IMG/VR virus record: IMGVR_UViG_3300042556_001053
Coordinates: 1 to 64,000 of that record
Origin: a virus
Strand: one strand, 5' to 3'
Length of the DNA stretch: 64,000 bases
Below are positions 17,966 to 27,285 of the stretch, piece by piece. A program made the position numbers and the translations under genes. Positions within the stretch are counted from its first letter, which is position 1. The number at the start of each line of letters is the position of its first letter. Under the pieces are notes generated by a model. It was given only the letters and a program-made list of their open reading frames with translations, had not been told where the DNA came from and made no database searches.

Positions 17966-18151
17966 CTACTTAGAAATTTTTTCTTTAAGGGTTTTAGAAT
18001 ATTCTTCTTGAGCCTTTTCTTTTTCTTCTTTTTCTTGTATTGACTGAGTAATGTCAGCTCTCAGTATTGCAATTTGTGTTTCATAATTTGATACAAGCTC
18101 ACCAATTCGTTGTTGTAATGCCATGATTACAAGTTCTGCTTTGTTTTCCAT
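17966..18151 (-). CDS. Small coiled-coil protein (61 aa)
   Basis: Begins after an AAAGGGTGG ribosome site. A short hydrophobic start is followed by a long Glu/Lys heptad-like helix (QEKEEKEKAQEEYSKTLKEK). It is one of three consecutive small helical proteins at the head of this operon. The function is unknown. Confidence 0.6.
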   Translation of the reverse strand: MENKAELVIMALQQRIGELVSNYETQIAILRADITQSIQEKEEKEKAQEEYSKTLKEKISK

Positions 18152-18170
18152 TGTTCCACCCTTTTCTTAT

Positions 18171-18386
18171 TTATGATAAAGAATCTAGTTCAGACTGTAA
18201 TACTTGTTTTTGTGCAAGGATATCCGCTATCTGATTTGTTAATGTTGTTATGTTATTTTGATTAGGGGCTGAAATTGCCTGCTCTTCAGCCAATGACAAT
18301 TGTGCATTATATTCTGAATAAGCAATAGTTTTCATGTGTTGCTCTACAATTGTAATCTTTTCCTCTGCTGTTAATTCTATAGTCAT
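18171..18386 (-). CDS. Small helical protein, paralogue of next gene (71 aa)
   Basis: Same length as its upstream neighbour and aligned to it end to end: a Leu-Thr-x-x-Glu-Lys start, a helix with K-x-I/L-x-x-x-x-Y/F, L-x-x-x-E-E-x-A, a Pro-containing turn, then a coiled-coil end (IADILAQKQVLQSELDSL). This is a tandem duplication within a small-gene cluster that leads the replication operon. Its amphipathic helices suggest protein-protein binding; the function is unknown. Confidence 0.6.
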   Translation of the reverse strand: MTIELTAEEKITIVEQHMKTIAYSEYNAQLSLAEEQAISAPNQNNITTLTNQIADILAQKQVLQSELDSLS

Positions 18387-18390
18387 AATA

Positions 18391-18606
18391 TTACTCTACC
18401 TTTGCTAATTCTGCTAAAAGAGCATCAATTTTTATATTGATTTGATCTAACTGCAACTGAAGATCATCAACTGTTTCTGCTTTTGGTTCTGGTACCGCTA
18501 GTTCTTCAACAAGATTAATTTCATAATGAAACTTAGAAGATTCTAGGTTTTTTAGTCGCTGATTTATAATATCAGCTTTTTCTTGATTTGTTAAAGTGTA
18601 TACCAT
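18391..18606 (-). CDS. Small helical protein, tandem paralogue (71 aa), first gene of operon
   Basis: First gene after promoter 18635-18643, with an AAGGAG site. It is related along its whole length to the following 71-residue gene (shared LTxxEKxxIxxQ start and LQxxLxxL-type end). It carries an acidic, Pro-containing linker (VPEPKAETVDD). The first gene of a phage early operon is often a host-takeover factor, but nothing in the sequence proves this. Confidence 0.6.
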   Translation of the reverse strand: MVYTLTNQEKADIINQRLKNLESSKFHYEINLVEELAVPEPKAETVDDLQLQLDQINIKIDALLAELAKVE

Positions 18607-18634
18607 TATTGCTCCTTATGCATAGTATATATTA

Positions 18635-18643
18635 AGTATATCA
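18635..18643 (-). promoter_or_regulatory. Extended -10 promoter (TGATATACT) for small-gene/replication operon
   Basis: Minus strand TGATATACT lies 28 nt before the ATG at 18606, in a 73-nt gap. A second TATACT lies 11 nt downstream, so start sites could be staggered. It likely drives the chain of overlapping genes down to the SSB region. Confidence 0.6.
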
Positions 18644-18679
18644 TACTGATTCACCGTATAGCTATCTATATGGTAATCA

Positions 18680-21600
18680 TCAAGTTGTTGTAAAGGTTAC
18701 TGAGCCAGAGGCTGAGGATCCAGTCTGGTTTGCCCCTGAGTAAACAGTTACCGTAACAGTATATTGTGTTGCACGGGTTCCTCCAGTAATGGTTCTGCTT
18801 CTAGCGGCAGTGCTGTTGGCAGTGACTCCATTAAGATTTGTGGAAGGAGAAGTTGTAATAGAGTATGAAGCCTGATTGGTAGCACTCCAACTTAAAGCTC
18901 CTCCAAAATTGCTTGGAACAACTGCAACATTAGAAATTGTTGCTATTACAGATCCAAAGAACGGTGGGAAGAACGGTGGGAAGAACGGTGGGAAGAACGG
19001 TGGGAAGAATGGGAAGAATGGAGGGAAGAAAGGAGGGAAGAAAGGTGGGAAGAAAGGAGGGAAGAACGGAGTTGCTCCAAAGAATGGAGGGAAGAAAGGA
19101 GGGAAGAAAGGTGGGAAGAAAGGAGGAAAGAATGGGCTTGCACTAAAGAACGGCGGGAAGAACGGCGGGAAGAACGGCGGGAAGAATGGACTAGCAGTAG
19201 TCACTCCAGTAATAAGCGTTGTTTCTCCAACATCAGTACTTGATGGCTGTGGAGCAAGAAGCATGTTTGAAGTAGCTCTTGGTGAGTACCCTCCAGGTAG
19301 GCTTGTTGGGGTAGTTGAATTAAAATAAACACGGTATCTACTGCTTTGTGTTGGTGTAGTTGGATAACTAGTTACAGCAGATCCATTATTTACAAATGCA
19401 AAAGCATTATCTTGAACAACATATCTGTTTATAACAAACATATCAGCATATTGTTGTCCTGGATAAAACTTTGCTTCATACTCCATTATATTTGCGGGAG
19501 TTCCATACTGATATCCTAACCATCTTACTATATATGAAGATGAATCTCCAAAATAATAAAGTGAGGTTTGTTGCATATCTCTTGGCATTACAGAAAATAC
19601 TAATCCAGATGTGCTGGTTACTGAGTCTGACGTATTAGCAGTTACTGCACTGGAGTTTCCTAAACTTATATAGCCATTGGTGGATACGCTTATTCTGTTA
19701 CCCATTGCAAAGGTATATTCTGCTGGAGCTGTATAAGTTACAGAGCCAGAACCTTGGGTGTCTGTAATAGCATTTGCAGTTGTTATGCTTGATCCAGAAG
19801 ACAGTGATGCTGATGTACCAGTCTGATTTAGTCCAGAATAAACTGTAATACTATTTACTGTAACTGTTCTAGATAATGAATCATTAGATATAACAGGAAT
19901 ACTTGGACTAGTTGCACTTGAGTTTCCAGTAACATTGAAGGTAGAAAGCCCTGATGCGGTTATATTAATTGAATAGCTTTGTGCTCCAGATTGTGTCCAT
20001 GAAACATTTGCACCTTTATTTGTATTAATTGCACGTATGCCAACTGATGCTGTTCCAGTTGATGTTACCGTAAATGTTCCATCTGTTAGCAATGATGATG
20101 GGTTTGTTGGAGATGAGCCACCAGAACCTGCTCCAGATACCGTAAATAAGCCTGCTGCTGATGTATTGGATCCGTTTGCCCATGATACAGATCCAGTATT
20201 TGATGGTGGTGTATTAGAAACAGATATGCTAGTAGAAGAACCTGGAGCAATAGAATTATTACTAATAGATATTCCACTAATTGATGGAGGGGCTGCAGGT
20301 GTAGTAAATTGAGTACCAGTAGATGAAACAGTGTCTCCAGTTCCTGATGTTATTATAAGTACTGGAGTGTAACTTGTTTGTTCAGAAAGAGAAACCGACT
20401 TGGATACTTCTGTTGTTCCGCTATGTGAGCCTACACCAGTTAATGACCACGAAGACTGATTTGTTTTTGTCCAAGATATTAATGCGCTATTATATGTAAT
20501 AGAGCTTGCTGTTGGTCCAGAGTTTATTGCTGGAATATCCATAGATATAGATGATGGAGATCCTGAACCTGTTGAGTTCTTTGCTCTAACATAAAAAGTA
20601 TTGCTTCCAGATAATCCACTTACGCTATATGTTAAAACATTACCAATGTCTGTATATCCTAGGTTGTTAATTTGATACTCATAAGATGTAACTGTTCCAG
20701 CGGGTTTTTCCCACGTAAATGTTTTTGATCCACCATTTCCAGGAGACTTTGCTAAATTTGGCGGTGCTGGTGGAATTGCTACTGATGTAGTAAATGATGC
20801 ACCAGTAGTAGTTGCTGTATCACCATTAGGTCCAGTGATAGTTAGAGTTGGTGTATAAGTTGTGCTTGGGCTTAATGCATTATTAACAGCATAGGTTGTT
20901 TGTGTAGTTCCAGTAAACGGATTTCCTGTAGCCCCTGGTATTGATAAAGAAAAAGAAGATTGATTTGTGGTTTGATTTGTCCAGTTAAAGGCTGCACTAA
21001 CCGATGTTACTGGATTTGCTGCTGGGAAAGAAGAAATAACTGGTGGGGTAAATTGTCCAGTGTTTACCGAAGACCCTGAACCAGAACCATTGTATGCTCT
21101 TACTTGAAACGTGTTTATACCATTTATAACATTTAAAGAAACTGAAGTGGTTAAACCAACATCAATAAATCCTAAATTGTTTATTTGATACTCATATCCT
21201 GTTGGAGTTGAACCACCTGACGGTGCACTCCAAGTAAATGTTTTAGCTAAACCATTTCCTGTACTCCTTTGAAGGTTTGTTGGAGGGCCTGGTACTGGGG
21301 CTGATGTGGTAAATGTTCTTGATGCTGATACTGTGTCTCCGCTTGAAGATGTAACTGTAAGTGTTGCTGTATAGGTTGTGCTTCCAACAAAAGCATTGTT
21401 TACTGCATAAAATGTTCCAGAATCATTTCCAGTAAAAGGTGTGCCAGTGGCACCTGGTATAGATAGAGAATAGCTTGATTGATAGGTTGATGTCCAATTA
21501 AATAAAGCTGACGTTGATGTTACTGGATCTGGTGCTGGGAAAGTAAGAGTTGGTATAGTAAATTGTCCAGTGCTTACAGACGTTCCTGGTCCTGCTGCAG

Positions 21601-23269
21601 ATCTTGCTCTTACTGAAAATGTTAAATTTTGCCCAGCTATGCTTGTAAAAGATACAGAACGTGTTAGTCCTGTGCTTACCCAGCCTGCACCACTTAGGTT
21701 GTATTCATAGGATGTAGGAGCTGTTCCAGATGATGGTGCGTCCCATGTAAATGTTTTATTTGGTCCATTACCCAAAGTTCTTTGAAGGTTTGTTGGAGGG
21801 CCTGGTACTGGAGCAAGAGTGGTAAATGCGGTTCCTGAAACAGTATGGGTATCTCCAGTTGATGATGTAACAGTAATTGTGGGTGTATATGTTGTACTTC
21901 CTTGCAAGTCAAACGGTGGAGTTGCAATAGGGGTAGACTCAGTGGTTGTTGCTGAATACGGAGATGTTGCTCCTGCTGGAGATAAAGAAATAGAATAGCT
22001 TGCTTGGTCATTAGATGCCCAATCTATTTCTGCTGCTGTTGAATTAAATGTAACAGCAAATGGTGGCGTTGTAACTCTTGGTACAATAAATGATGGAGTT
22101 GATACAGCTGAGCTTTCAGATGTTGGACCAACAGACCTTACTGAAAAAACATTTTGTGACCCATAGACTGTTGTTATTGAAACACTAGTTAATAGATTAT
22201 TACTGATCCAGCCAGAATCACCAAATGGGCTTGTATATCTATATTCATACTTTGTTAGTGTTCCTCCTCCAACAGGTGCTGTCCAACTGAAGGTTTTTGA
22301 TGTTCCGTTGCCCAAAGTTCTTTGAAGGTTTGTTGGAGGATTTGGTGGGGTTTGAAGTGGTCCAAATACAGCAAATTGTTTAATTCCATAATCCTCCCCT
22401 ATATTATAATCAGTTCCACTATTTTTTTGTGTATCAACAGCATAGTAATATGTACCTTCTGGAATGGTTGCTGGTGTAACTAAAGATGATGTAACATTGT
22501 AAACATTAGATGTAACAGATGGAGTATTTGTAGTTATTCCTGATGTAACCTCAGTTCCATATGTTGCTATATTTGATGTATTATATGTTCCACTTGTTGC
22601 TGTATACCATTTAACTGAGCTTCTTGTTGAGTCTGGCAGATATTCTGCGGTACCGTTCCAAGATGAAGAGTATTGCAATGTAGCTGGTAAAGATGTAACA
22701 ACTCCAATAATTCTCGGATCTACTCCTGATTGTTTTAATGGGTTATTTCTAATTAATGGAATTCTATATCCAAGACCAGTCTCTGTATTATCTGTATTAT
22801 CTATACCTTCTGCACCTGTTGATGTTATTGCTTTTACTGTAAATAATAGCCATTTACCATCCCATAAGTTTGAATCAAAAGTAATTGACACATATGGTCC
22901 ACCCATAGGTGTTTCAGATATAAGGCTTGTGTATGGGCCAGTGTCTAACGTTGCTGATGTTGAACCTTCAAGCTTGTATTTATATGAAGATATTGTTTCT
23001 CCATTTCCATCCCAAATTCCTCTTTGTGCATATTTTGTTGAACCAAAAATAATTGGCTCAATTACATAATTATTTCCTGCTGTATCTGAAGAAAAGTACG
23101 GTGCTTTTGTTGTAAATGGTCCAGATTTCGGCCAAAATAGTTTCCATAATGTTGATGTAGATTTTATCCATGCCCTTGTAACTGGAACCCACTCTGTTGG
23201 GCTTTTCTTAACCCATATTTTAGTAGCAGAAGCCCAGGTAGTTGGGTTTTTTTTAATCCACAATGGCAT
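18680..23269 (-). CDS. Giant fibronectin-III/Ig-repeat tail protein with Phe-Phe-Pro-Pro tract
   Basis: 1529 residues from the ATG at 23269, just after the stop of the upstream tail gene. The N-terminus has a Trp-rich short repeat (xWIKKxPTxWxxxTxxW, about three copies). Residues about 100-1060 alternate four fibronectin-III-like modules (opening PPTNLQRTLGNG, TFxW, YEYxxN) with Ig-like modules (xxSALFNWTxxxQSSYSL), pairwise repeated. A nidogen-like stretch precedes residues about 1360-1438, which are almost only F-F-P-P, and one last Ig-like module ends the protein. It is probably a tail-tip or fibre adhesin. Its location directly after two other tail-tip genes supports this. Confidence 0.8.
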   Translation of the reverse strand: MPLWIKKNPTTWASATKIWVKKSPTEWVPVTRAWIKSTSTLWKLFWPKSGPFTTKAPYFSSDTAGNNYVIEPIIFGSTKYAQRGIWDGNGETISSYKYKLEGSTSATLDTGPYTSLISETPMGGPYVSITFDSNLWDGKWLLFTVKAITSTGAEGIDNTDNTETGLGYRIPLIRNNPLKQSGVDPRIIGVVTSLPATLQYSSSWNGTAEYLPDSTRSSVKWYTATSGTYNTSNIATYGTEVTSGITTNTPSVTSNVYNVTSSLVTPATIPEGTYYYAVDTQKNSGTDYNIGEDYGIKQFAVFGPLQTPPNPPTNLQRTLGNGTSKTFSWTAPVGGGTLTKYEYRYTSPFGDSGWISNNLLTSVSITTVYGSQNVFSVRSVGPTSESSAVSTPSFIVPRVTTPPFAVTFNSTAAEIDWASNDQASYSISLSPAGATSPYSATTTESTPIATPPFDLQGSTTYTPTITVTSSTGDTHTVSGTAFTTLAPVPGPPTNLQRTLGNGPNKTFTWDAPSSGTAPTSYEYNLSGAGWVSTGLTRSVSFTSIAGQNLTFSVRARSAAGPGTSVSTGQFTIPTLTFPAPDPVTSTSALFNWTSTYQSSYSLSIPGATGTPFTGNDSGTFYAVNNAFVGSTTYTATLTVTSSSGDTVSASRTFTTSAPVPGPPTNLQRSTGNGLAKTFTWSAPSGGSTPTGYEYQINNLGFIDVGLTTSVSLNVINGINTFQVRAYNGSGSGSSVNTGQFTPPVISSFPAANPVTSVSAAFNWTNQTTNQSSFSLSIPGATGNPFTGTTQTTYAVNNALSPSTTYTPTLTITGPNGDTATTTGASFTTSVAIPPAPPNLAKSPGNGGSKTFTWEKPAGTVTSYEYQINNLGYTDIGNVLTYSVSGLSGSNTFYVRAKNSTGSGSPSSISMDIPAINSGPTASSITYNSALISWTKTNQSSWSLTGVGSHSGTTEVSKSVSLSEQTSYTPVLIITSGTGDTVSSTGTQFTTPAAPPSISGISISNNSIAPGSSTSISVSNTPPSNTGSVSWANGSNTSAAGLFTVSGAGSGGSSPTNPSSLLTDGTFTVTSTGTASVGIRAINTNKGANVSWTQSGAQSYSINITASGLSTFNVTGNSSATSPSIPVISNDSLSRTVTVNSITVYSGLNQTGTSASLSSGSSITTANAITDTQGSGSVTYTAPAEYTFAMGNRISVSTNGYISLGNSSAVTANTSDSVTSTSGLVFSVMPRDMQQTSLYYFGDSSSYIVRWLGYQYGTPANIMEYEAKFYPGQQYADMFVINRYVVQDNAFAFVNNGSAVTSYPTTPTQSSRYRVYFNSTTPTSLPGGYSPRATSNMLLAPQPSSTDVGETTLITGVTTASPFFPPFFPPFFPPFFSASPFFPPFFPPFFPPFFPPFFGATPFFPPFFPPFFPPFFPPFFPFFPPFFPPFFPPFFPPFFGSVIATISNVAVVPSNFGGALSWSATNQASYSITTSPSTNLNGVTANSTAARSRTITGGTRATQYTVTVTVYSGANQTGSSASGSVTFTTT
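18956..19190 (-). repeat. 12-bp tandem repeats encoding (Phe-Phe-Pro-Pro)n
   Basis: About 18 units in three blocks separated by short Ser-Ala-Ser, Gly-Ala-Thr interruptions. The proline codons differ by block: CCA-CCG in one, CCT-CCT in the next, CCG-CCG in the last. Each block therefore seems to have expanded separately and recently. The unit length is a multiple of three, so copy changes keep the frame. Confidence 0.95.
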
Positions 23270-23270
23270 A

Positions 23271-26200
23271 TTAATATTGTACCAGTAAGTCTCCAGCATA
23301 TCCAGTATCGTCGGTTGGAGCCTGAGTTCCATAAGACGTTGGCTTATAGTATACTGCCATTCCAAGCATAACCTCTCCAGTTACTGGATCTTCAATTAAC
23401 ATTCTTGATCTTGGGTATCTTCCAAGTGGATTGACACCACGATATGATCCACTTCCGTCTGGAACTACTGTTGCGTTGGTAGCTATAGTCATATCTAAAT
23501 CTCTTTGAACCTGTATACCAGTTATTACAACACCGTAAGTTGGATCTAGAGTAATCTTTGATGGACCTGAATATGCTGAAACACCACCTACTGGAAATGC
23601 ACCACCACGTCCAACTCCAGAACCTACAACAACCTGATTACTTCCTTGTATAGTAATCTTGGATTCGGTTCCAACACTAATAAAAGTATTTGTTGCTGCA
23701 TTTATTTTTATTCCAGTGCTGTCAAACTGTTGCCATACATTTGTTGCTGCATTTATTTTTATTCCAGAAGAAGTAAACTTTTGCCAAATATTTGCTGTTG
23801 ATGAGATTTCAATTTTTTGTCCATCTGGCAAACTTGCAGAATCACCATCAATATTAATAAATACGTTTTCTGTTGCAACTAGCTTAATTTTTTTACTAGT
23901 AAATGCTGCCCATGCACCATACTTTGTGCTTGGAGAGTATGCTGCAGCTCCAGTTTCTGGATCAACTACAGTAGTTTGTGCAGTATAAAATAACATTGAT
24001 GGTGTGTTTGTTGCAATAGCTGGATTTAGCTTATCTCCAGTTGCAGCTGAGCCTTTATCCAAAAGAAGTCCTAGGTTTGGAGCTACTGATAACTGTATAC
24101 CAGTTGTGCTTGCAGTAATAAATGGATCGCTTCTTTGAAGAGTGAAGTAGTCCCAATCACCAGTATATAGACCTACTCCCTTTACTGTAGTAACTCCATC
24201 TGCTAATACAGAATTGTTCCAGTAATCCTTAAAGCTTGATCCAGCTGCAATGTATGGTCCGTTTACAGGTCCTGATGATGCTATTTGTTTACCAGTTGAC
24301 CATGGCTCAGTCGGGTTTGGACTAGTTAAATATATGTTATTATTTCTTGGAACTAAAAATGCTGCTGGACCTAGAGTACCACCAGGGGTTCCAGCTGATT
24401 GCAATGACATATAACCATGTTCACCATCCATGGTCATCTTGCCTAATGCTCCTACGCTTGATACAGTTCCAGTAATCTTAGCATTTGACGCATACAGGTT
24501 TCCAGCTAGCGTTACTCTAAATGCATGAGTTGTTCCTATAGCACCAAAACTATCTGAACCAGCCCAAAACACGTTTTCTGTTCCAACAGGCGTACCGTTA
24601 ATGTTGTCTGATGGCGTACTACCAGTGGATATGTATGGTCCATTTATTCCAGCTGTGTACCCCGCAATATTTTGTGAACTTACTGATATATTTCCATCGG
24701 ATGAGTTTAATGATATATTTGCAGCACCAGACCTTGATATAGATGAAGCATTTACATTCCAGCCACCAATAACAGCGCTTCTTGTAGTAAATAAACCATC
24801 TTCTGATCTTATTGTTGTTATATCTCTTGTTGTTGATGAGTTAAAAGTTAGGCCATCTTTGTTTAATATAAAACCAGTTCCTGTAATCAATATAACTGAT
24901 CCAACTGAATCAGTAACTAAAGCATTAGTTGTATTAGCAACAGTAAACGTGTTTGATGTCCTTGCTGTTATTTTAAACTTGCCGTTGTACCCTTCTGGCA
25001 AAAGTCCAGAAATAAGGATATCATCTCCAACTACATACCCATGGTTAATTGAACCAGTTGTATAAGTTGCTGTTGTTGCTGTATAAGTAACGCTGGAGAT
25101 TGCAAATACTGTTGGTGGCGTAATAAATGATTGAAGAGATCCTCCACCAGCTATTGAAACGTTTCCACTAAAATTTCCTTTTCTTGCAGAGATGTTTCCA
25201 TCAATTACAAAATCAGAACCGCTCCAGTCAATATAGTTTGAATTTTCTCCACCAACCCTTATTGAAGCTGATTGATCTGAATCAATGCGCCAGTAGTTAT
25301 ATGAATTAAACCTTAATCCACGTAGTGATGGACCATCATCTTGAATTCCATATCCAAACCTAAATGCTGTGCTATCAGCATCAGATGCATTTGCTTTTGC
25401 TTGAAAATATCCAGAGACATTTACTTTTTCACTTGCAATATACGGAGTTCCACCTATCTCAACATTATTACCCGCAAAGTAATTTGAAGAAAGATTATTG
25501 TACTGATCATATGTTGCAACCGCAATCTCATATTCTGCCCCAAGGCTTAGTCCAGTTAACCTATAAGATGTTGCGTCTCCAATTGAGTCTGCAGTTGAAT
25601 ATTTTGAAACTGGATCTGTAACTGGTCTATACCTTATTCTGTATCCACGTATATCTCCAGCTGTTATTGGGCTCCATGAAAGGTCAATATATCCATTAAA
25701 TCCAACTACTCCTGTAGAATCTATTCCACCTGATGTCTCAAGTGATGTAACATCTGGTGGCCCCTCATTGTCTGCACCTACAGAACTTGTTGGTGTTACT
25801 TTTTTAGCAGCAGAAAAAGCTGTGTATATTCCAGCATCTGAAGAAAATCTTGCCTTTACCCATCTTTGGTTTGTTCCATCAGTAATTATATTTGCTGGAT
25901 TTATTGATCCAAAATAAGTTCTGATATATGTAACACCTGTTGGCTCTGTTAAATCTGTAGACTCATATTCAACCACATCAATAGCATCATAAACATCTTC
26001 AACTGGAGTTGTGTATGAAACACTATAGCCACCTTGAATTGGTTTAACATCAATAACTGGTATTGGCAAACTTAAAACATATTCTGGAACTGTTGGAGCA
26101 CAAATTGTATTGCTTATGTTATTGAGTGGATCTGCAGTCAAAACACATACTGCAGAAAAACTTGTTCTAAACACATTAAACATTGATGTAATTATAGATT

Positions 26201-26705
26201 TTGTTACTGTGACTGTTTGTCTAGTTTGTGTCGTGTTTGGTATAAAGATATTAGACTGCGATCTTTTTGTTACTCCACCTGAAGTTAGTTGCACAATAAA
26301 CTGTGACACAGAATCATTAACATCATTAGCATAATCCCAGTCAAAGCTTATAACTAAATCATTTCCAACCCAAGCTACAGAAACATTTGTTGGGTCAGTT
26401 GGAACAACAATTACTGGTCCAGAACCACCAGGATATGTCTTGGGGGGTTTATTTCCTCCACGTGGAATAGTTATGCCACCGAAATCTGGAGGCAATGGCG
26501 CTGGTGGAGTTCTTCCAGCAGGGTTGTTTAGATTTCTACCGCCACCTATTAATGCTTTTCCATCAAGACCAACAATATCAATTTCAGCACCTTGTCGTGC
26601 TTTTGTCTGTCCTATTTTACCTGGTTTTAATCTTGGGTCATCAACGCCAATTGGTACCGTTTGGTTTTTACCAACGGATTTACCACTTGTATATTTTGAC
26701 TTCAC
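23271..26705 (-). CDS. Minor tail protein with fibronectin-III domain
   Basis: 1144 residues. GTG start with AGAGG upstream. A Pro/Gly-rich N-terminus (about 60-100) precedes beta modules including a fibronectin-III domain (about 335-410; ITAGDIRGYRIRYRP, SLGAEYEIAVATYD). A long beta-helical or trimeric segment with repeated INAATN-type motifs follows, and a conserved-looking C-terminus (GRYPRSRMLIEDPVTGEVML). It likely forms the central tail fibre or tip below the hub and is co-transcribed with the next, larger adhesin. The receptor-binding assignment is inferred. Confidence 0.75.
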   Translation of the reverse strand: MKSKYTSGKSVGKNQTVPIGVDDPRLKPGKIGQTKARQGAEIDIVGLDGKALIGGGRNLNNPAGRTPPAPLPPDFGGITIPRGGNKPPKTYPGGSGPVIVVPTDPTNVSVAWVGNDLVISFDWDYANDVNDSVSQFIVQLTSGGVTKRSQSNIFIPNTTQTRQTVTVTKSIITSMFNVFRTSFSAVCVLTADPLNNISNTICAPTVPEYVLSLPIPVIDVKPIQGGYSVSYTTPVEDVYDAIDVVEYESTDLTEPTGVTYIRTYFGSINPANIITDGTNQRWVKARFSSDAGIYTAFSAAKKVTPTSSVGADNEGPPDVTSLETSGGIDSTGVVGFNGYIDLSWSPITAGDIRGYRIRYRPVTDPVSKYSTADSIGDATSYRLTGLSLGAEYEIAVATYDQYNNLSSNYFAGNNVEIGGTPYIASEKVNVSGYFQAKANASDADSTAFRFGYGIQDDGPSLRGLRFNSYNYWRIDSDQSASIRVGGENSNYIDWSGSDFVIDGNISARKGNFSGNVSIAGGGSLQSFITPPTVFAISSVTYTATTATYTTGSINHGYVVGDDILISGLLPEGYNGKFKITARTSNTFTVANTTNALVTDSVGSVILITGTGFILNKDGLTFNSSTTRDITTIRSEDGLFTTRSAVIGGWNVNASSISRSGAANISLNSSDGNISVSSQNIAGYTAGINGPYISTGSTPSDNINGTPVGTENVFWAGSDSFGAIGTTHAFRVTLAGNLYASNAKITGTVSSVGALGKMTMDGEHGYMSLQSAGTPGGTLGPAAFLVPRNNNIYLTSPNPTEPWSTGKQIASSGPVNGPYIAAGSSFKDYWNNSVLADGVTTVKGVGLYTGDWDYFTLQRSDPFITASTTGIQLSVAPNLGLLLDKGSAATGDKLNPAIATNTPSMLFYTAQTTVVDPETGAAAYSPSTKYGAWAAFTSKKIKLVATENVFINIDGDSASLPDGQKIEISSTANIWQKFTSSGIKINAATNVWQQFDSTGIKINAATNTFISVGTESKITIQGSNQVVVGSGVGRGGAFPVGGVSAYSGPSKITLDPTYGVVITGIQVQRDLDMTIATNATVVPDGSGSYRGVNPLGRYPRSRMLIEDPVTGEVMLGMAVYYKPTSYGTQAPTDDTGYAGDLLVQY

Positions 26706-26718
26706 GTTGGCCTCTTAA

Positions 26719-27246
26719 TTACTTTGGCCCTATTGCCATCCAGTTTACAAAAAAAGTTCCAGTTATTGCGATTCCATCACTGTTAGTACTATTTGGATTA
26801 GTTACTCTGTATGTAAAGCCCTCTTGTGTTACAGCTACAACAGTTACTACAATATGAGAATTCCACTTTACTTTAGTAGATTGTGTATTTTGTATTGTTG
26901 CAGTCACTATTGGAGGTGCATCAAATGATGATGCTCCAGATACGTCGTCTGCAAAAACAACATCGCCATAGTATACCTGTGGCACATTGTTACTAGCTGA
27001 ATCAAAGGTAATTCCTGGTAACTCTGGATTAAACTTGTTCTTACCAAAAACAATCTTTTGTGATCCTGGGTCATACTCATGAGATAAGTCAGACTCACCT
27101 TGCCAGTTTGTCTCGCCTGTACCCTGAATTCCAAAATTATTAGTAATTGCGGTAATGCTATCGCTATGCTGATTAACAACATTAATAACTTGCTGCCATG
27201 CAGCAACGTCTATTACGTTTGGATCTGATATTTTAATGTATGACAT
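26719..27246 (-). CDS. Tail-tip protein with H-type-lectin-like C-terminus
   Basis: 175 residues with AGGAG upstream and its own promoter. The N-terminal 45 residues are helical (a probable trimer anchor). The remaining beta domain ends in a strand pattern FFVNWMAIGPK, like H-type lectin or gp37-like fibre tips that bind sugars as trimers. It lies between the hub and the long fibre genes. Carbohydrate binding is an inference from this C-terminal pattern. Confidence 0.6.
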   Translation of the reverse strand: MSYIKISDPNVIDVAAWQQVINVVNQHSDSITAITNNFGIQGTGETNWQGESDLSHEYDPGSQKIVFGKNKFNPELPGITFDSASNNVPQVYYGDVVFADDVSGASSFDAPPIVTATIQNTQSTKVKWNSHIVVTVVAVTQEGFTYRVTNPNSTNSDGIAITGTFFVNWMAIGPK

Positions 27247-27265
27247 TATGATCTCCTAGATTTCA

Positions 27266-27274
27266 ATTATACCA
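27266..27274 (-). promoter_or_regulatory. Extended -10 promoter (TGGTATAAT) for tail-tip genes
   Basis: Minus strand TGGTATAAT lies 19 nt before the ATG at 27246, in the gap after the tail hub gene. It gives a short leader with an AGGAG site. It would drive the 26719-27246, 23271-26705 and 18680-23269 genes. Confidence 0.65.
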
Positions 27275-27285
27275 CAGCCATCCTG

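Noticed and set aside
18653-18674. Hairpin after the giant tail protein as terminator
   Set aside because: The stem has a mismatch and there is no U tract on the minus strand; too weak to call.
18956-19190. Possible CRISPR array
   Set aside because: The repeats are 12 bp, directly abutting and coding, with no unique spacers and no cas genes.
18876-19328. Plus-strand ORF of Gly-Gly-Lys-Asn repeats
   Set aside because: Shadow of the Phe-Phe-Pro-Pro tract. The minus frame continues for 1529 codons with clear domains; the plus frame has no ribosome site.
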